Shown: positions 43,650 to 56,796 of the stretch, piece by piece
Position numbering within the stretch: the stretch's first letter is position 1
How the letters are laid out: the number at the start of each line of letters is the position of its first letter
Source: Globodera rostochiensis
Lineage: Eukaryota; Nematoda; Chromadorea; Rhabditida; Heteroderidae
Assembly: GCA_018350325.1 (NCBI GenBank)
Contig: JAEVLN010000003.1
Location: forward strand, 455,985-519,984
Direction of reading: 5' to 3'
Length of the DNA stretch: 64,000 nucleotides
The notes under the pieces: model-generated
Database searches by the model: none
The model's input: the letters and a program-made list of their open reading frames with translations, nothing else
What the model was told of the DNA's origin: nothing
Program-made: the position numbers and the translations under genes

Positions 43650-46600
43650 ATGCAATCGTCTTCATTTGTTTATAATGATCACTGGCATTACTTTATCAAA
43701 GAACGGAATGAAGCTGTTGCAAAAATTTCGGACCCAACAAATAATTTGATAATCCGGTGCTTTTTTCCACATTTAATATTTTAAACCCCCACTTTTTAGT
43801 CTGGATAAATTGATCAATGATTTTCAACAACAAAATTCGGAATGGACTAGTCGGAAAGGTTTGAATGTGTTGAATGTGAACAAAATGTTGTTAAAAACGG
43901 ATTTTTTTTTTTTGCAAATCACAGAATTCGAGAAGCACGTTGTGCCCTGGTCAGAAAGCAAAAGAGACAACTGCGAATTGTGCAAAATACGTTTTACTAT
44001 AACTCGGCGAAGACATCGTAATAATTTGTTCAATACAAAAAAAATGGATTTTTGATTTATTGGTAAAGAAAAAAATATTTTTCACAGATTGTCGATTGTG
44101 CGGTGCCCAGCTTTGCGGGTCGTGCTCCCAGTTTCTTTCCATTAAATCTGCGCGTAAGCCGACCCCTTTTCAGAGAATGCGTCCATTAAGCAAAAACATT
44201 TTTCCCCCTATTTTTCATAAAGCGTTGTGAGGGGGGGAGGGGTACGACGGAAGAAGATTTATATTACTAGGTCAATGCATAATTAGTGTCGTAATTAATT
44301 GCCCCCCATTAAGAACGACTGACCGGTTTGGACTCCTCGTTGGTCTCTTCCTTTTTGCTGGCCATTACCAACGGCGATGCAAATCATTGTGGGAATGGGT
44401 CGATGTTCGGAAATTTGTCGCTGTCACTGGATAAACCAATGGTAAATTTGCTTTTTAATGGGACAAACTTCATCAGCTCGAGAGTCCGGGATTTTTTTAC
44501 TCAAGGTACAAGACCCGAGTTTTCACAACAAACAAAAAATTAGACGAATTTTGGTTGAACTTAAGGTGGACGAGGGGGGCAGAAATGGGCTCGAGTCCGG
44601 GACTGGACTTTTTTTGGAGGGCATGTCTTTAGTGTATTTATTACCCTGCAGGTTCTCCAAAAAATCTTGTTTCGTTTGAACGGCGGGACTCTCGTCCGTA
44701 CCTTATAACTCTGATCCGGTATACCGGTCCTCGGGTTATCGGTTATAACCCGAATTTTTTTTTTTTGATATTCGCTCAATTTCGAGGCTGCCGAGTGCAC
44801 GGATTAAAACGTTTTCTATCCGGCACAGTCTCTGAGCTTTTCAATCTTTAAAATGCCATTTAAAAATATTAGGGCCACGGCTTTGCGGTCGACCGAACTT
44901 TGCAGAATTTGGGCAATTCTTTTGCGATGATGAAAAACAAATTGGGCTCCGTCGTCAGCAGGTCGATCAGCGGCGATGGCGTTCATGTTGGGGAAACAAA
45001 TGCGGTTGACGGCACGGCGGCGTATTCGTTGCGAATTTGTTCAAAATGTAAGAAGTTGTTGGACAGGCGCGAACGGGCCATGGAGTTGAGGTGGGAGAAC
45101 GCGAACGACTCCCTCGTGGACGCCTACCAAAAATTGTTCGTTTGGGGAAAAAAATTCGGTCTTACTGACTTTAGGATTCGTATAAAATAAACTACCAACT
45201 TTTAAATCCGCCTTTTAATGCATCGCTCATTTCTCTGTCAGAAAATGCATACATTTTCTATTCTTTCAGATGCAATTTGCTGTCTCAAATATCGCACTTG
45301 GCCTCCTCCTACAAAAATATGGCCGAATCGCTGAAGTCCGCTGGTTTAAAATTTGTTTAAATTTTGTAGAAAAAAAGGGTGGTGAGTGGGGGGGGGGGGG
45401 GGGGGGGGTTAACGAGAAAACCAGGAAGGACCCGCGCCGTTCAACCCATGGGCTTGGAAGTTGAAAGCTTTACGGGGGGGCTGGTGAAGACGCTTTTCCT
45501 CATCTGCAAAAATAGGGCAATTTTTCATCTTTTGACGACTAGGCAATACGCACTTTTGTCGGTGCATTGAAATGTTTTTGCTTCTCCATTTTTCGCCGGA
45601 GTTTTTTTCTTCATTTAATTAGCCCCCCCCCCCAAAACCATTGGGCCTCGCTAAGGCTCCCCGGGGTCCAACAGCGGCGTTTCGCTCAAAAGTTACCAAT
45701 AAGAAATCGGAACAATAATTAAGCAACGGCGAAACATTGTACTCCCTCACGTCCGCCACTTCGGTGCGTCTCAAGCTCAAAGATTTGCAGGAGGAGATCA
45801 TTCGACTGAGGTTGATCGTCTCTTCTTTATGGGGTTTTTACATTTTTTTCTTTAATTTTAGCAATTTAATCGAAGCTTGGGGCTCTTCACGAGGCGATGC
45901 TTCGGCGACAGAAACAACACCGGTGCTGCTGCCATCATGCCGACAATTACAGCTTCAAAAAAACATCAAGCTGCTTGCCCTGCACACATTGCATGTAAAC
46001 GCAAGGGCATGAAAATCAAGGACATGGACAAGGATGTTTGGGACCAAAGTTCCCTAAAAATTAAAAAAAATTTTATAACAAAAAAAGGGGATTTTTAAAT
46101 AGATTTCCTCCTTTCCTAACAAACAAAGGGGAATCCTTTGCCATTTTTACTTAAAAGCTGAAGAAAACCGGACTTCGAACATGCTGCCCACGACGGCGTG
46201 TACCCAGGGGCGTAGCCAGAAAAAAATTTCGGAGGGGGGAATTGATCCATCTGAGCGCGGCGCTCAGATGGCAATCCCATTTGAGCGCCAGGAACGGCCC
46301 GGCGGTGCCGATAGGCGCCGCCGGGAAAAATTTTTTGATTTTTGATGGCAATTTGTTAAGAAAATTGATCAAAAAGTTGTAAAAGTGCAAAACAAAAGGG
46401 TCCCCCCTCTTGTTTTTTTTTCTTCAAATTTCATTTCGGGGGGGGGGGGAATTCCCCTGATTCCCCCCCCCCCTGGATACGCCAGTGCGTGTACCCCGGG
46501 TTTTCAACTTCCACACCGATTTTCCTGTCCCCAGACAATGGTCGTGGGGACGTGCCCATAAAACCATAAATATATTTTGCCTTGCGCTTTAAATTTTTTT

Positions 46601-47461
46601 TTTACACAGGACGTGGTCAATGTTGGGCCTGACCTTCCTGGCGTTGAGCAGTACGAGCAGAAAAAACGGGACAACCAGCAACGGATGATGCGGCGACGAC
46701 GCGTTGGAGCGGAAAGCGCGGGCTCATGTGAACAGCTTGACGAAGTGAGCGCAAAAAATGTGTCTACCCAAATATATTTTGATGACCATGTTCTGTTATT
46801 TTTTTGAACTCCTCCTCATTCATCAACAAAACGGCGACCATTTTAACTCGGAAAAAAATGGCTGCACGCGATCGACCCTCGTCATCGTCGTTCTCCGAAT
46901 TTTTGTTTGGGGATGAAAGTAGCAGTGAGTGTGGTGGAGGCGGAGGCGGTGCACATTTTGCAGACCCATTTATGCGCCGAAATGGACGTCCAGGAGGGGA
47001 ACGAGAGGAAAGGTACACGCTTACAAAAGAACAATAATATTCAACGGCGTTTCAGACCCATGCGACAGTCGTCGTCATTCACCGGCGGCGGCAGAAGCAG
47101 TTGCGAAGAGAGTTGGATGCCGTTTGGCAACCCGATAGCGGACAAGAAGCAGAACCCGTTCCTGGAGGGGCTAGAAGAATTGCACCCCGTAAGCTATGCT
47201 TTATAAATTCATTCCATATGGATTCAAAATGGAGCATTCCATGTTTGCAGATCCAGGAGCAGTACTTGATCTCAAAAAGTTTCCTCGAACAAGCAACACT
47301 AGGTCAGCCAGTTCCATCCACAATTTGTTCGCTAAATGAAACCCCCCCCCCCCACCCTTGCAGCAGGTCGACTCGACGAAGTGAAAATTTTGGAGCGAAA
47401 TCTCAGAGAGCTAGAACATGAGCTGGACATACTGAACCTGCACAAGCCCAATGAATTGTGA
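43650..47461 (+). CDS. Rabenosyn-5-like FYVE protein (Rab5/Rab4 endosomal effector)
   Basis: Well-supported exons: 43650-43756, 43800-43858, 43925-44017, 44088-44153, 44314-44441, 44873-45135, 45270-45343, 45724-45810, 45862-45994, 46610-46744, one ending 47012 (start unresolved, about 46800), 47056-47208, 47251-47302, 47364-47461. It tethers early endosomes by binding PI3P and Rab5. NLIIRLDKL precedes the FYVE finger, which has VVPW, CELC, RRRHHCRLCG and CGSC. MAESLKSAG and ETLYSL, then the LPGVEQYEQKK segment, follow the order of human rabenosyn. The end has an NPF motif (endocytic EH-domain ligand) and the Rab-binding hairpin AGRLDEVKILERNLRELE. The N-terminal C2H2 finger of animal rabenosyns is missing. 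The junction 45343 to 45724 does not keep phase, so an exon is missed or the G tract nearby is mis-sized. Corresponds to C. elegans rabs-5. Confidence 0.85.
46205..46487. mobile_element. hAT-like MITE, family C, with CGTGTACC target duplication (rabenosyn intron)
   Basis: Starts CAGGGGCGTAGCCAG and ends CTGGATACGCCAGTG. CGTGTACC lies at 46197-46204 and 46488-46495. It contains the CGG palindrome at 46297-46325 and the inner AT-rich words shared with 10036-10440, in inverted order. Confidence 0.85.
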
Positions 47462-47743
47462 TAATGAACGAGAATGGGAATTGAAAGTTGGTAACGAAGC
47501 CAGGGACTGAAACCCAGAAAATAGTTTCAAGTCCTGACCTCGGTGATTTTTTAAGGCCGGGTCCCCACTCGGGTCGGGCTTTTCTTTTTTGTTGACAAAA
47601 CCAATCAATTTGTTCACACATGGTCCACATTATTACACCCACTCATACAATATAAATGTGAAAAAGAAATAAAAAAATTAAGAACGAAAAAAATCGTCTC
47701 CATCGCCCCGGTTTCCATGCCCTTTCTCCACCCCTCCCTCTAC

Positions 47744-50700
47744 TCAGCGTTGTTTGTTGGTGGTCGGATGCTCCACTTCCAGGTGTCGCTCCAATTTTTG
47801 GTAGGACGTGCAGCGGTATGAGCACACATCGCAACTGCAACAACAAAACAATGAATGTGTCCACCGGGTTTGAGAAAGACCTCGGTACCGGGCAGCCTAA
47901 CTTTTGAAAAAAAACCCCTCAGGGGATCTCGATTCTGAACTTTTGAGCCACTCAATTTGTCGCAGAAAAAAAGCTCGCCAAAGAAAACCAAAAATATTCA
48001 AATGGCACCAACCTGTACATGATTTCTGCCGAACAGAGCTTAAAAATGGAGGTGGAGTACTTTGATTGCACACAAACACATTTATTGGTGGAACCAACCT
48101 TAATTTGATGGTCGGAGACCAAATGTTGCAAGATGTTGAAGGCGTACTGCTTGCTGCAAAGCTTGCATCGCCCAGAGTCGGCCTTCCGCTGGGCTTTCGC
48201 TAACAAATCAGCGGTGACCAGACCGTGAACCATGACTAGATGTCGTTCTAGGCCTAAACGATGAGCGGAATTCGATTTTTACAAAATCAACCACCAACCT
48301 TCATATGTCCAAAAACGGTCTCGACACCTTGAACAGGCAAGCGGTGCACCGCTGGCCATCTCGGCGTTGTTCTTCCCCAACAGTTGGCGATGTGCATTTT
48401 GTAGGTGAACTCTGTACTGCTCGCGGTCGGCCAACTGCGCAAAATCGCATATCTCGCACACATGATTTGGGCTGGCAACAGCAGTGGTTGTGGCAGCAGC
48501 TGATGGGTGGACGGAGGAAGCGGAGGCTTTTAGCTAAAAAATGAAAAAACATAATTCTAAAAAAATCCCCCAGGCGGTGCGGCTCGTTCAGCAACACGTT
48601 ACCAATTGTCGCGTATTTTGTTGCTGTCCCACCACCGCACGTTGGCTGCTGTTGTTCATCACGGTCGTCGCTGACTGTTGTGGTTGTTGATGCTGTTGCG
48701 GTGGGAGCTTCGCTGCTGCAGCTGCCAAAATTTGATGCGATTTCAGCTTTTGCTGTTGCTGCAACAGCTGCGTTTGCATTGCTGATGTTAAAATTTTAAA
48801 TCAAAAGATTTAAATAAAGTGAGAGACCTGCTTGGATCATCTGTGGCGTAATGGTTTGCCCTTTGTCTCGTGCCATCCTCAAAATTTGCCCAACCGATGG
48901 CCCCACCTAGACGAAAAACAACAAATTTTGAAAAGTCTTTCTCAAAAAAACAAAACAACGCAAGATTGGTGGACGTTTTATCCGATTCATGACAAATAGA
49001 CCAGTTTTAGTCGGTTTTCCCTTTGGCGATATTTTGTCTATTTGGACGTTTTGTCACACGGAATTGCACAATGTTTGCTACCTGCTGCGAATGGGCTTGC
49101 GATGCGCTTCCTGGGAACCGATTGGACAAAGCGCCGCCAATGAAACGGGCGTGTGATGTCAGGCTGTTTGCGGCGGCCGAGCCGATGAGCCTTTGGTTCC
49201 GCAACAGTTGTTGCTGTTGCTGCTTGAACTGTGTGAGATTTGTTATTTGGTCATTAATATTAAAAGGATATTAGCTCGAGGTGTCAAAGATTCTACGCAC
49301 TCAAACTTCCAGCATTTTGGTGTTTGATTACCCGTTTACAAATTATTCTTATTTTTTATAAGCATTTTCAAACATTTGCTCATTGCCCCCCCCCCAACTA
49401 GTACTTGTTGCTGTTGTCGAAGAGCGGCTTCTTGTTGCTGCTGCTGTTGAATGAGAATTGAGGGCTCCATGGGCGGCTTTTCCCACAACCACCGGTTGAC
49501 AACCAAAATGTGCTCCGGCGAGTGGCCCGACTGAATGGTGCGCAACTTGTGCAGGTCGCGTCGACAGCTCTTAAATAAAATGGGGGCAAAATTGTAAGAA
49601 AAAGTATCAAAATTAAAAAAAAAGCAGAAAGACTCACTCTCAGATGCGAGTCGCGTTGGCCCTGAAAGATGCAAATCAAATAAAGAAACTCAAACACAAT
49701 CCATCAAAGTTCAAAAACTCGTTTTTTTGGATGGATTTACCCTTCTCCCCCCAAAAAAAAACTATTTACAACGACGACGACAAAACCTTGTAATTGAATT
49801 CCACTTCACAAATTGGACATTGCATTTTTGTGGAAAATGTTTCGGCCGAAGTTGGCCTCACTCCGTGCTCTTCACTAAAAAAAAGCATTAAAAATGAAAC
49901 AAACAAAAAAATGTTTCTCACACTCACATAATGTGCTTTGTGATACGGTATTCGTTTGTGTCAAACTCTGGACAACTAAAAAAAAGAGCAGTTACCCATT
50001 ATTAATTAAAGTAATAAATCACAAAACATAGAAATAATTTTCCAAAAAAACTTTAATGTCGTGTTTTATTTCATTAAATCATATTTTTACGCACAACGTG
50101 CACTGAAACCGCCTGCCAATGAAATGGAGCGTTTGCAGGTGCCCGTCCAAAACCTGAAGAGCCTCTTATTGTAACAAACAAACAGAAAAAGTGGCGTTTT
50201 GCGGTACAAATTATTCAAAAAAAATTGTGAACAAAGTGAATGCCCCCCCGCCCGTTGCGCCCAATTCGTACCGTTCGACTATCGGTTTTGAAGTTGCACG
50301 CATGGCACGTTGACAGCTTTAGCTTAAACGGCTCGTTCTTGGCTACAAATTTGAATTTTGTTGAAAGAGTGAATAAATGGAAAATGAGTGTAAAATCAGC
50401 GCACCTCTGAGCCCCTCCCAAACCGGCTTCAATTGTGCGGCCACCTGAAACATTTTAAAATGTGAGGCGTGATACCAAAACAATATTTCAGAGAATGATT
50501 AAGAATTTAATGAACAATATAATACCACCCAAACCCACCTGTTTGTACGTGTCCATGTTTTTCGGCATTTCCGGCAAATTTCGAGCATGAACAATGTCAA
50601 AATAGGTGGATTCCTGGACCAGGTCCTGGCCAATCTCCAGCAAAAGTTTCGTCATGTTCGGGGCTGAAGCGGTGAAAAAAATTTAAAACAATTTGCACAA

Positions 50701-52644
50701 AAAAAATGCAGTTTTTTAAAATTTAAAATTCGTTTTCCAACAATTACATTTTCGGCTTCATTTTTGCAAAAAATAAATAAAATGGACCTGGATGCATTGC
50801 TTTCAACAGCTGTTTCTCCTTTTTTTCATGATCAGACAGTTTTGGTCTTTCCTCCCCAAACAGACGGTTGATCACACGGGAAAGTTGATGATCTGTTGAA
50901 TGTTTATGTAGTGGCATTTTGTCACAATTTGCTCAAATGGCGGCATGAATTTTGCACATTTTTGTTTTTACACACCAAACGGGTAAAAATCGTAATTCAC
51001 TGATTTCCTCAATTAACCCCAATACGTTGTTCATGTATAGTACAAGTTGGGTGGAACCATGGCTTATAGAGATTTTAGGGACCACTTATGAAATCTCAAA
51101 CACTGTTCAAATTCGCCGTTTAGGAGAAGGTCAACAGCAACAACAAACCAACCCGGGTCATGTTCAATGAGCAATTCGACAATTTGGGATGGCGGCACCG
51201 AAATTGTGTTGGGGAGCACCAACTGTTTGTCCAAAATCAACTTCCGAACGGCATACGGCGCTTTTTGCACTTGCGTATTGATGGCAGAAAGCAATGCGTC
51301 CAACACCTAAACGCATTTTTTTAGAGGCAAAGTTAGAATTTTGTAAAAAATAGAAAACTCCTAAAAATTTTATCAATCGTCAGTAAATAACAGATATCTT
51401 TAATATAAAAATTCCAACAATAAAACAACAACAAAAAAAGCATCACAAATTTTGATACCTTTCTGTCCACAGTGTCACTTTCGTCGATCGCAGTTCGCAC
51501 ATAGAGTTCAAGCCGGTCCAGCAGATCCGAATACGAGTTGATCTCCTGACTTGGTCCAGTTGCGGGCTTGTTGCTGCTGCTCTCCCCACCTGTCGAGTCA
51601 GTACAGGTTGGCGCCGGCGTTGTCGTCAGCTGAACGACGAAATTTTTGTGAAAATTTTAAGGTGGAAAACGTTCAGACCCCGGTCGGTTTTGTAAACTCA
51701 CAGACCCAAAATTCGGGTTATTTTATAGAAATGCTACAGCTTGCTTTATAGCTAAATTTCAACAACAAAAAAAACAAGAGAAGAATGGCTAGGGGGCAAG
51801 TGTCTGATCGGTGGAATTTGTGTACGTTTTCGTACACCCGAAACATTTTAACAACGATAAATCCGTTTTCCAGAATTCCCATCGATCCAAATACCAGAAA
51901 ATTCGCGAGGCTTTAACAATCAGTCATGAAGAAACCGGGGTTGTTTTAACAAACGGTGGAAAGGACTACGGCTACAAAAAGTGCCACACCCACCTCTTTT
52001 GACGTTTTTGGGTCCTCGGGCACCGGGCTTCTGTTGACGGGCTGCTGCTGCTGCTCCTCTTCCTGCTGCTGCAGCGGGTGTTGATCAGAAGACCGGGCAT
52101 CAAGTCGTGCCTTCTTCGGCACCGGTTCCTCAATAAGACGAACCTCCTCATCATCATCATCATCATGTTTGTTGTTGTTGAGTTTGTTGTCGTCCTCCTC
52201 CTCCTCGTCGTCGTCCAAGAGAATGCAGTCCACGCTAGCCTTGCCTAAGACCGGGCCGGGTTAGTCCGAGTTTTCACGAAAAAACAAAATCCGGCACATA
52301 ATGCGGTCCCCTCTCAACTCCCACCCACACCTGTCCCATTCTTCTTGGCATCGTCGTCATGATCATGTTGGTTGACAATTAAAACGTCATCACTTTCACC
52401 ATTTTTCAGCGCATTGTTTGGCGAAGAGTTGCGTCGTTCGCTCAAGTCGAACTCGCTGAGACTGATATCCTGAAATTTGATGAAAAATTTTTGTAAATTG
52501 CGTTTTCTCATTTATAATTCTCAAAATTACATTTGTTAGGTCCACGTCCATTTGTTGGCTGTTTTTCGTTTCTATTAAACAGCGATCGCCTCCTCCTCCC
52601 GAAGGGTGTCGAAGCTTTGTGGGGGCAGAAGATGCTGATGCCAT
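47744..52644 (-). CDS. MEP-1-like multi-C2H2 zinc-finger protein with glutamine-rich middle
   Basis: Twenty-one exons join in phase to 821 residues: 52531-52644, 52331-52469, 51994-52244, 51459-51629, 51153-51306, 50788-50892, 50539-50663, 50405-50444, 50272-50342, 50095-50153, 49928-49975, 49787-49874, 49638-49661, 49405-49569, 49082-49228, 48828-48906, 48603-48781, 48299-48533, 48099-48253, 48013-48038, 47744-47834. The N-terminus is acidic and disordered (Asp/Glu runs, KKARLD nuclear signal). Fingers lie at CHAC, CTFC, CPIC, CEIC, CSRC, CKLC and the last exon CDVC...H...H. Poly-Gln/Ala stretches separate finger groups. Order and spacing recall MEP-1, which works with the Mi-2/HDAC complex to silence germline genes in soma. 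The family call rests on remembered architecture, not alignment. Converges tail-to-tail with rabenosyn (283 bp). Confidence 0.8.
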
Positions 52645-54241
52645 CTCGTGGGATAAGTTAAGCCTTAAAAATGGTAAAAAAAATAGCATCAATTTGTACA
52701 ATACTTTTCACAAATCACTTAGGTATACATAAATACACACATGACATGGGAAAACTTTTGCTGGAGCGCATTAGCAAGAAACGTGAATTTTTTAAAAATT
52801 CCAAAAACTTTTACGGAACCGTTCAGTTAGGCGCCGAATCTAACTTAATCGTTAGTCTCAAATTTTCGTGCCATTTTTGGTGCGCTGAGTCATTTGTTAG
52901 CTGACGAACAAGTTATGATGTTTCAAACTTTTTCGGCGCCAACGAAACGATTGACGCCAAACCGACCGACTTTTTACATCAGTCCGTTTTTGAAAGTCTT
53001 AAAAATTTGTACAATTCCGACTTTCTACGAATATACATCAAGTCCAGCGTGTTTTACTGTAGTTTTATGGCAAAAAACGAAATTGATTAAAAAACAGTGG
53101 TGGTGGTGAGTTCATAGGGCGCTAGCAACTACTTCCGCATGTACTAGTTCTTCTAGAGGGCTGTAGGCACGAAATACCGGTTACAGTATCCCCATGCTTG
53201 TCAGCAGACAGCAGCGGCAAAATGGTGGCTTTGATTCCATGGTTTCCGTCTCCTTCGCCCACCACCGACAGCGCTCAGAGCACTCGAAAAATGTATGTAG
53301 AAGAGCACACATGCTGTATCGATTGGTCTTTCTGATGCTGTCCTGCACTATTTCGCCATGCTCAGTGTGTGCCTTCTCTCGCCCCCCAGCAGTGCTCCGC
53401 ACTCTTTTTTTTCTGTGCACGAACGGGACCAGAGACGCAAAAACAAATCGACTGCAATCGATGGATGTGTGTGGATGGGTGGTATGCAGCAACACACCCA
53501 ACCCCCGTTCCCTACGCATCACCCTCGTGCTGCATTCGTTATACGTGTATACATATATACACAACATGCTCATCGTAAATATACGAAATTTGGAATATAC
53601 ACCTACTCGCTATGGCAGAGAAGGCAGAGCGAATATAATTATGGGGGAAAAATGGACGAAAAATTGAACCGTCTCTTCTGTGTGTACATATCGCTGGACT
53701 TCTTGGTTTTTTGGTTAAGAATAAAAATGTGGTATACATACATATGTGAATGAAACGTAAAATTTTGTCACGGACATTTAATAGTCTCGAATAACAGCTT
53801 TACAGGTCTGTCAATACCAACCAATACATTATGTAAATCATCCACAGCACTCACTCTTTCTGTCATTTTTCTTTTGTTTTGTTTTAATCTTTTCTTGTGC
53901 GCGTGTATTTGAAGACGAATTTCGACAACAATTCCATTTTGACCATTCCCCTCCCATAAGCAGCAGAAAGGGGAGATGCGGCCAGCTGCACCACCTGTTA
54001 ACGACGAGGCGAGTGGAGGACAGACACATCATATAGTGTTGTTGCTTGAGGGCACAACCAATTTTCAAATTTGGCATTTTGCACTTTTCTTTTTTTTTCT
54101 TTTTTATTTTCGTAGTGGACTGCTGAATTCGCGCATTCTTCATTTACTATTTTTGTATTAAATGGATGTTGATGGATCAAAATTGCTAGGATTTTGTTGC
54201 ACACAAATGTTTCTGTAACACAAATTGCAGGTTTTATAAAT
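52645..54241. promoter_or_regulatory. Shared divergent upstream region of the MEP-1-like gene and TADA3
   Basis: No supported exon in 1.6 kb between two genes that point away from each other. AAG acceptors lie close to both starts: minus strand at 52664-52665, and plus strand TTGCAG at 54225-54230, eleven bases before the TADA3 ATG. Several open frames at 53181-53750 on both strands show no domain or codon bias. I treat them as chance. Confidence 0.4.
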
Positions 54242-56796
54242 ATGATGAAATTGCGCACTAAATCACAAACAAATTTGTCACTGCCGGACGAGCAGACGCC
54301 GTCCACTTCCTCCTCATCTGCTGCTGCGGCTGCTCCATTCATGCATGGCATGCGGCGACTCAGTACAAATTCCAACAATGATCATCATCAGCACAGTTCG
54401 CCCGATTCTCCAGTGATTGGACGGATAGCAAAAAGCAATGCTCGAATCTTGAATGGTCAATGATTTTTTCTGATAGTTTGCTTTATACGCTCTAAAACGC
54501 ACATGTAGAGCCAGTGGTATTTGTTTCCACCATTTTTTAGAAAAAAAAAAACTATTTGGGTCTCTATTCGAAATTTAAAGGTCTTCTTTTTTTTTGTGGG
54601 ACCTGTAAACTTTAAGATTACCAAATGTTTTTTCGAAAAGACCCAAATTATTTTTTTTTTGTTTGCTTTTGTAATCTCTCCACTTTAGGACTTGATTTGA
54701 ACGTTGAGAAGCGGTCCGGCGGCGTGTGCGTTGACGTTTTTGGCATTTTGCCTGACCTGAAAACGGATGAGCTCAATGTGGACAGATATCCTCACATTTG
54801 CAATTTTCTCGAAACTGGCAGAAAGTCGTTGGATGTTGAGACTTTGGTTTGTGAAGGAGCAGTTCGACCAGGGCAATCTATTAAAATTCGTTTTGTTCGT
54901 TTATGTTCAAATTCCGGTTTGAAATGTGCGGAAAAACGCCGTAATGCATTTTTTAGTATTTGATCACCCAAAAATATTCCATTTATTTCTTGTTCCAAAT
55001 GGTTAGAATGGCAGAAGTTGTCCCCTATTTTTGTGTACAATTTTTCTCCAAATTCAGCATTTAATGCAGCACGAGCTCGAGGAGCTCATTTCCCTGAACG
55101 TTGATAGTCAGAAGACAATTCACGGCGAGATCACGTACATGACCACCGGCGAGTATCCGACCATCGATTTGGCGAAACGAACAATGCCAAAATATGAGCT
55201 ACTCAAAAAGAGGGAGCAGCAAAAGCTCCGGAAGCGTGGCGAGCAAACTCCGGAGCTCGGGTCCATAAATTTTTGGTTTTCAACGAACTAGACGGACGTA
55301 TCCAGAAATAAAAGAATTTGTTAATGCTTGCTTAGAAATTTGAAATGCTAATTGATTTTTGTATAGAAACTAAACTAGTCCGATAAAAAAAATGTGAATT
55401 TTTTGTTTGGGATCTGGTTTTCCGATTATCTGCCAAGTAACAACAATTTTCAGTCTTGCGGACCTTGGCATTCTGTCTTCACCCGAGGAGGATGAGGCTC
55501 CAAATATTTTGGATGTCCCAAACCGCTTTTGGACATGGGCAAAAGAGTGAGAAAATCGCTTTTTATAGAGCTTATAATTAAGTAATTTTTTAAATTTTTG
55601 CAGATATTTGAGGCCCATTTCCAAGGCCACAGTGCGCGAGTTCAATGACAAGTTGTTCGACCGTTTCGTTGGTGCACATTTCACGTCCAGATGCCATTGT
55701 ACACAGCAGCAGCATCCAACAACGTTGGGTTCGACGAACGCCTTGACGCCCTACCCAAATAAAGCGCAGAAGCGAAAGTCGATGGATGGACGAAAGTCGG
55801 CCGAACAAACTCCAGTAAAAATGCGGAAGCTTGACAAATCATCGTATGAAGCGTATGTTGTTGTTTTTTGTACATTTTTTACCATGCAAAATTTCCATTT
55901 AAAAATTCAACATTTTGATTATCGTAGAAACCGTTTGTCGTTTTGTATTTAGGATGGAATGCAAAAAAGTGCCTGTCATGAACAATTGTTGTACAGCGGA
56001 GTCGGCGGTTGCGGAGCTTTTGGCATCAACAACGGGGGCGACAAAAATCAAGCAAAACGGTATTATTGTAAAGAAGAGTTGCAGTGTTTTGGAAGCAGCA
56101 GCGGCAGCAGCAGCAACAACTCCGGCAAAAGTGCTTTTCTTTTAAACTGTGCGCTGTATTTCCCATAATTTTTTCAGGATGATGAAGTGTCCATGGAATT
56201 GTACAGGAAGCAACAGCAACTGAAAATGCTGTTCGACCAAACCGAGCCGGTCGTCAGGCAATTGCACGCCCGTCTGCAGGTGGAAAACGCGGTGCACGAG
56301 GTGTTCAAACGTTTGGATTCCGCGGACACTGCGGTAATAAATAAATGCACAAACTGAAACAAGTCCCCCCGGTCGGGTGAAAATGCACCTTTGATCAGGC
56401 TAAAGCTAAGCTAGTCTTTTCTCAATAAAAGCTACCAAAAATCTCAAATTTCATGAACGAAAGGTTATGATGTTTCAGCGCCGAGTTGACCCTGACCGGA
56501 AAAATTTAGGCTGCCAATTCTTCTCTAGTAATCTTTTTTTCTTTCTTAGCATTTGGGAAGTTTATTCTAACCTACGTTGGGAGATAGTAATTTTTCTATC
56601 GTGGCCAAGATCAAATAGCATCTTGGCGTATTTGCTCTTTAAAGTTGGATGTTTGCATCATCATGTTCCCTTTGTTCAGCTGTTGCAACTGGGCTCAAAG
56701 TACGAGAAGTTGCACCTGTTCAACAATGAGCAACGATTAGAAGCGGAACAGACGCTGTGCATGCACTCAAAAGTCTACAAAATGTTCAATGGATAA
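54242..56796 (+). CDS. TADA3: Transcriptional adaptor Ada3 (TADA3), subunit of the SAGA histone acetyltransferase module
   Basis: Eight exons in phase: 54242-54455, 54689-54846, 55058-55260, 55454-55546, 55604-55852, 55953-56130, 56178-56333, 56680-56796; 455 residues (human about 432). Ada3 links the Gcn5-Ada2 acetyltransferase to the rest of SAGA in the nucleus. Three blocks match the family in order. First come VDRYPHICNFLE and the HELEELISLN helix. Next is the LDVPNRFWTWAKEYL block (human NDAPNRFWASVEPY). Last are the C-terminal helices from DDEVSMELYRKQQQLK through VHEVFKRL to a terminal KVYKMFNG (human SILKLLDG). The N-terminus (about 70 residues) is Ser/Ala/His-rich and disordered. Exon 3 uses the donor after CTCGG at 55260, although the frame stays open for some distance beyond it. 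Start chosen at the tandem ATG just after a lone acceptor. Confidence 0.92.

Noticed and set aside
47056..47202. Alternative frame of the rabenosyn exon (RRRQKQLRRELDAVW)
   Set aside because: It looks helical, but its phase does not join the next exon (47251). The NPF-containing frame does.
53181..53753. Overlapping frames of 130-157 codons on both strands
   Set aside because: They overlap in three frames with no recognisable domain or splice sites. They lie in the divergent upstream region of two real genes.
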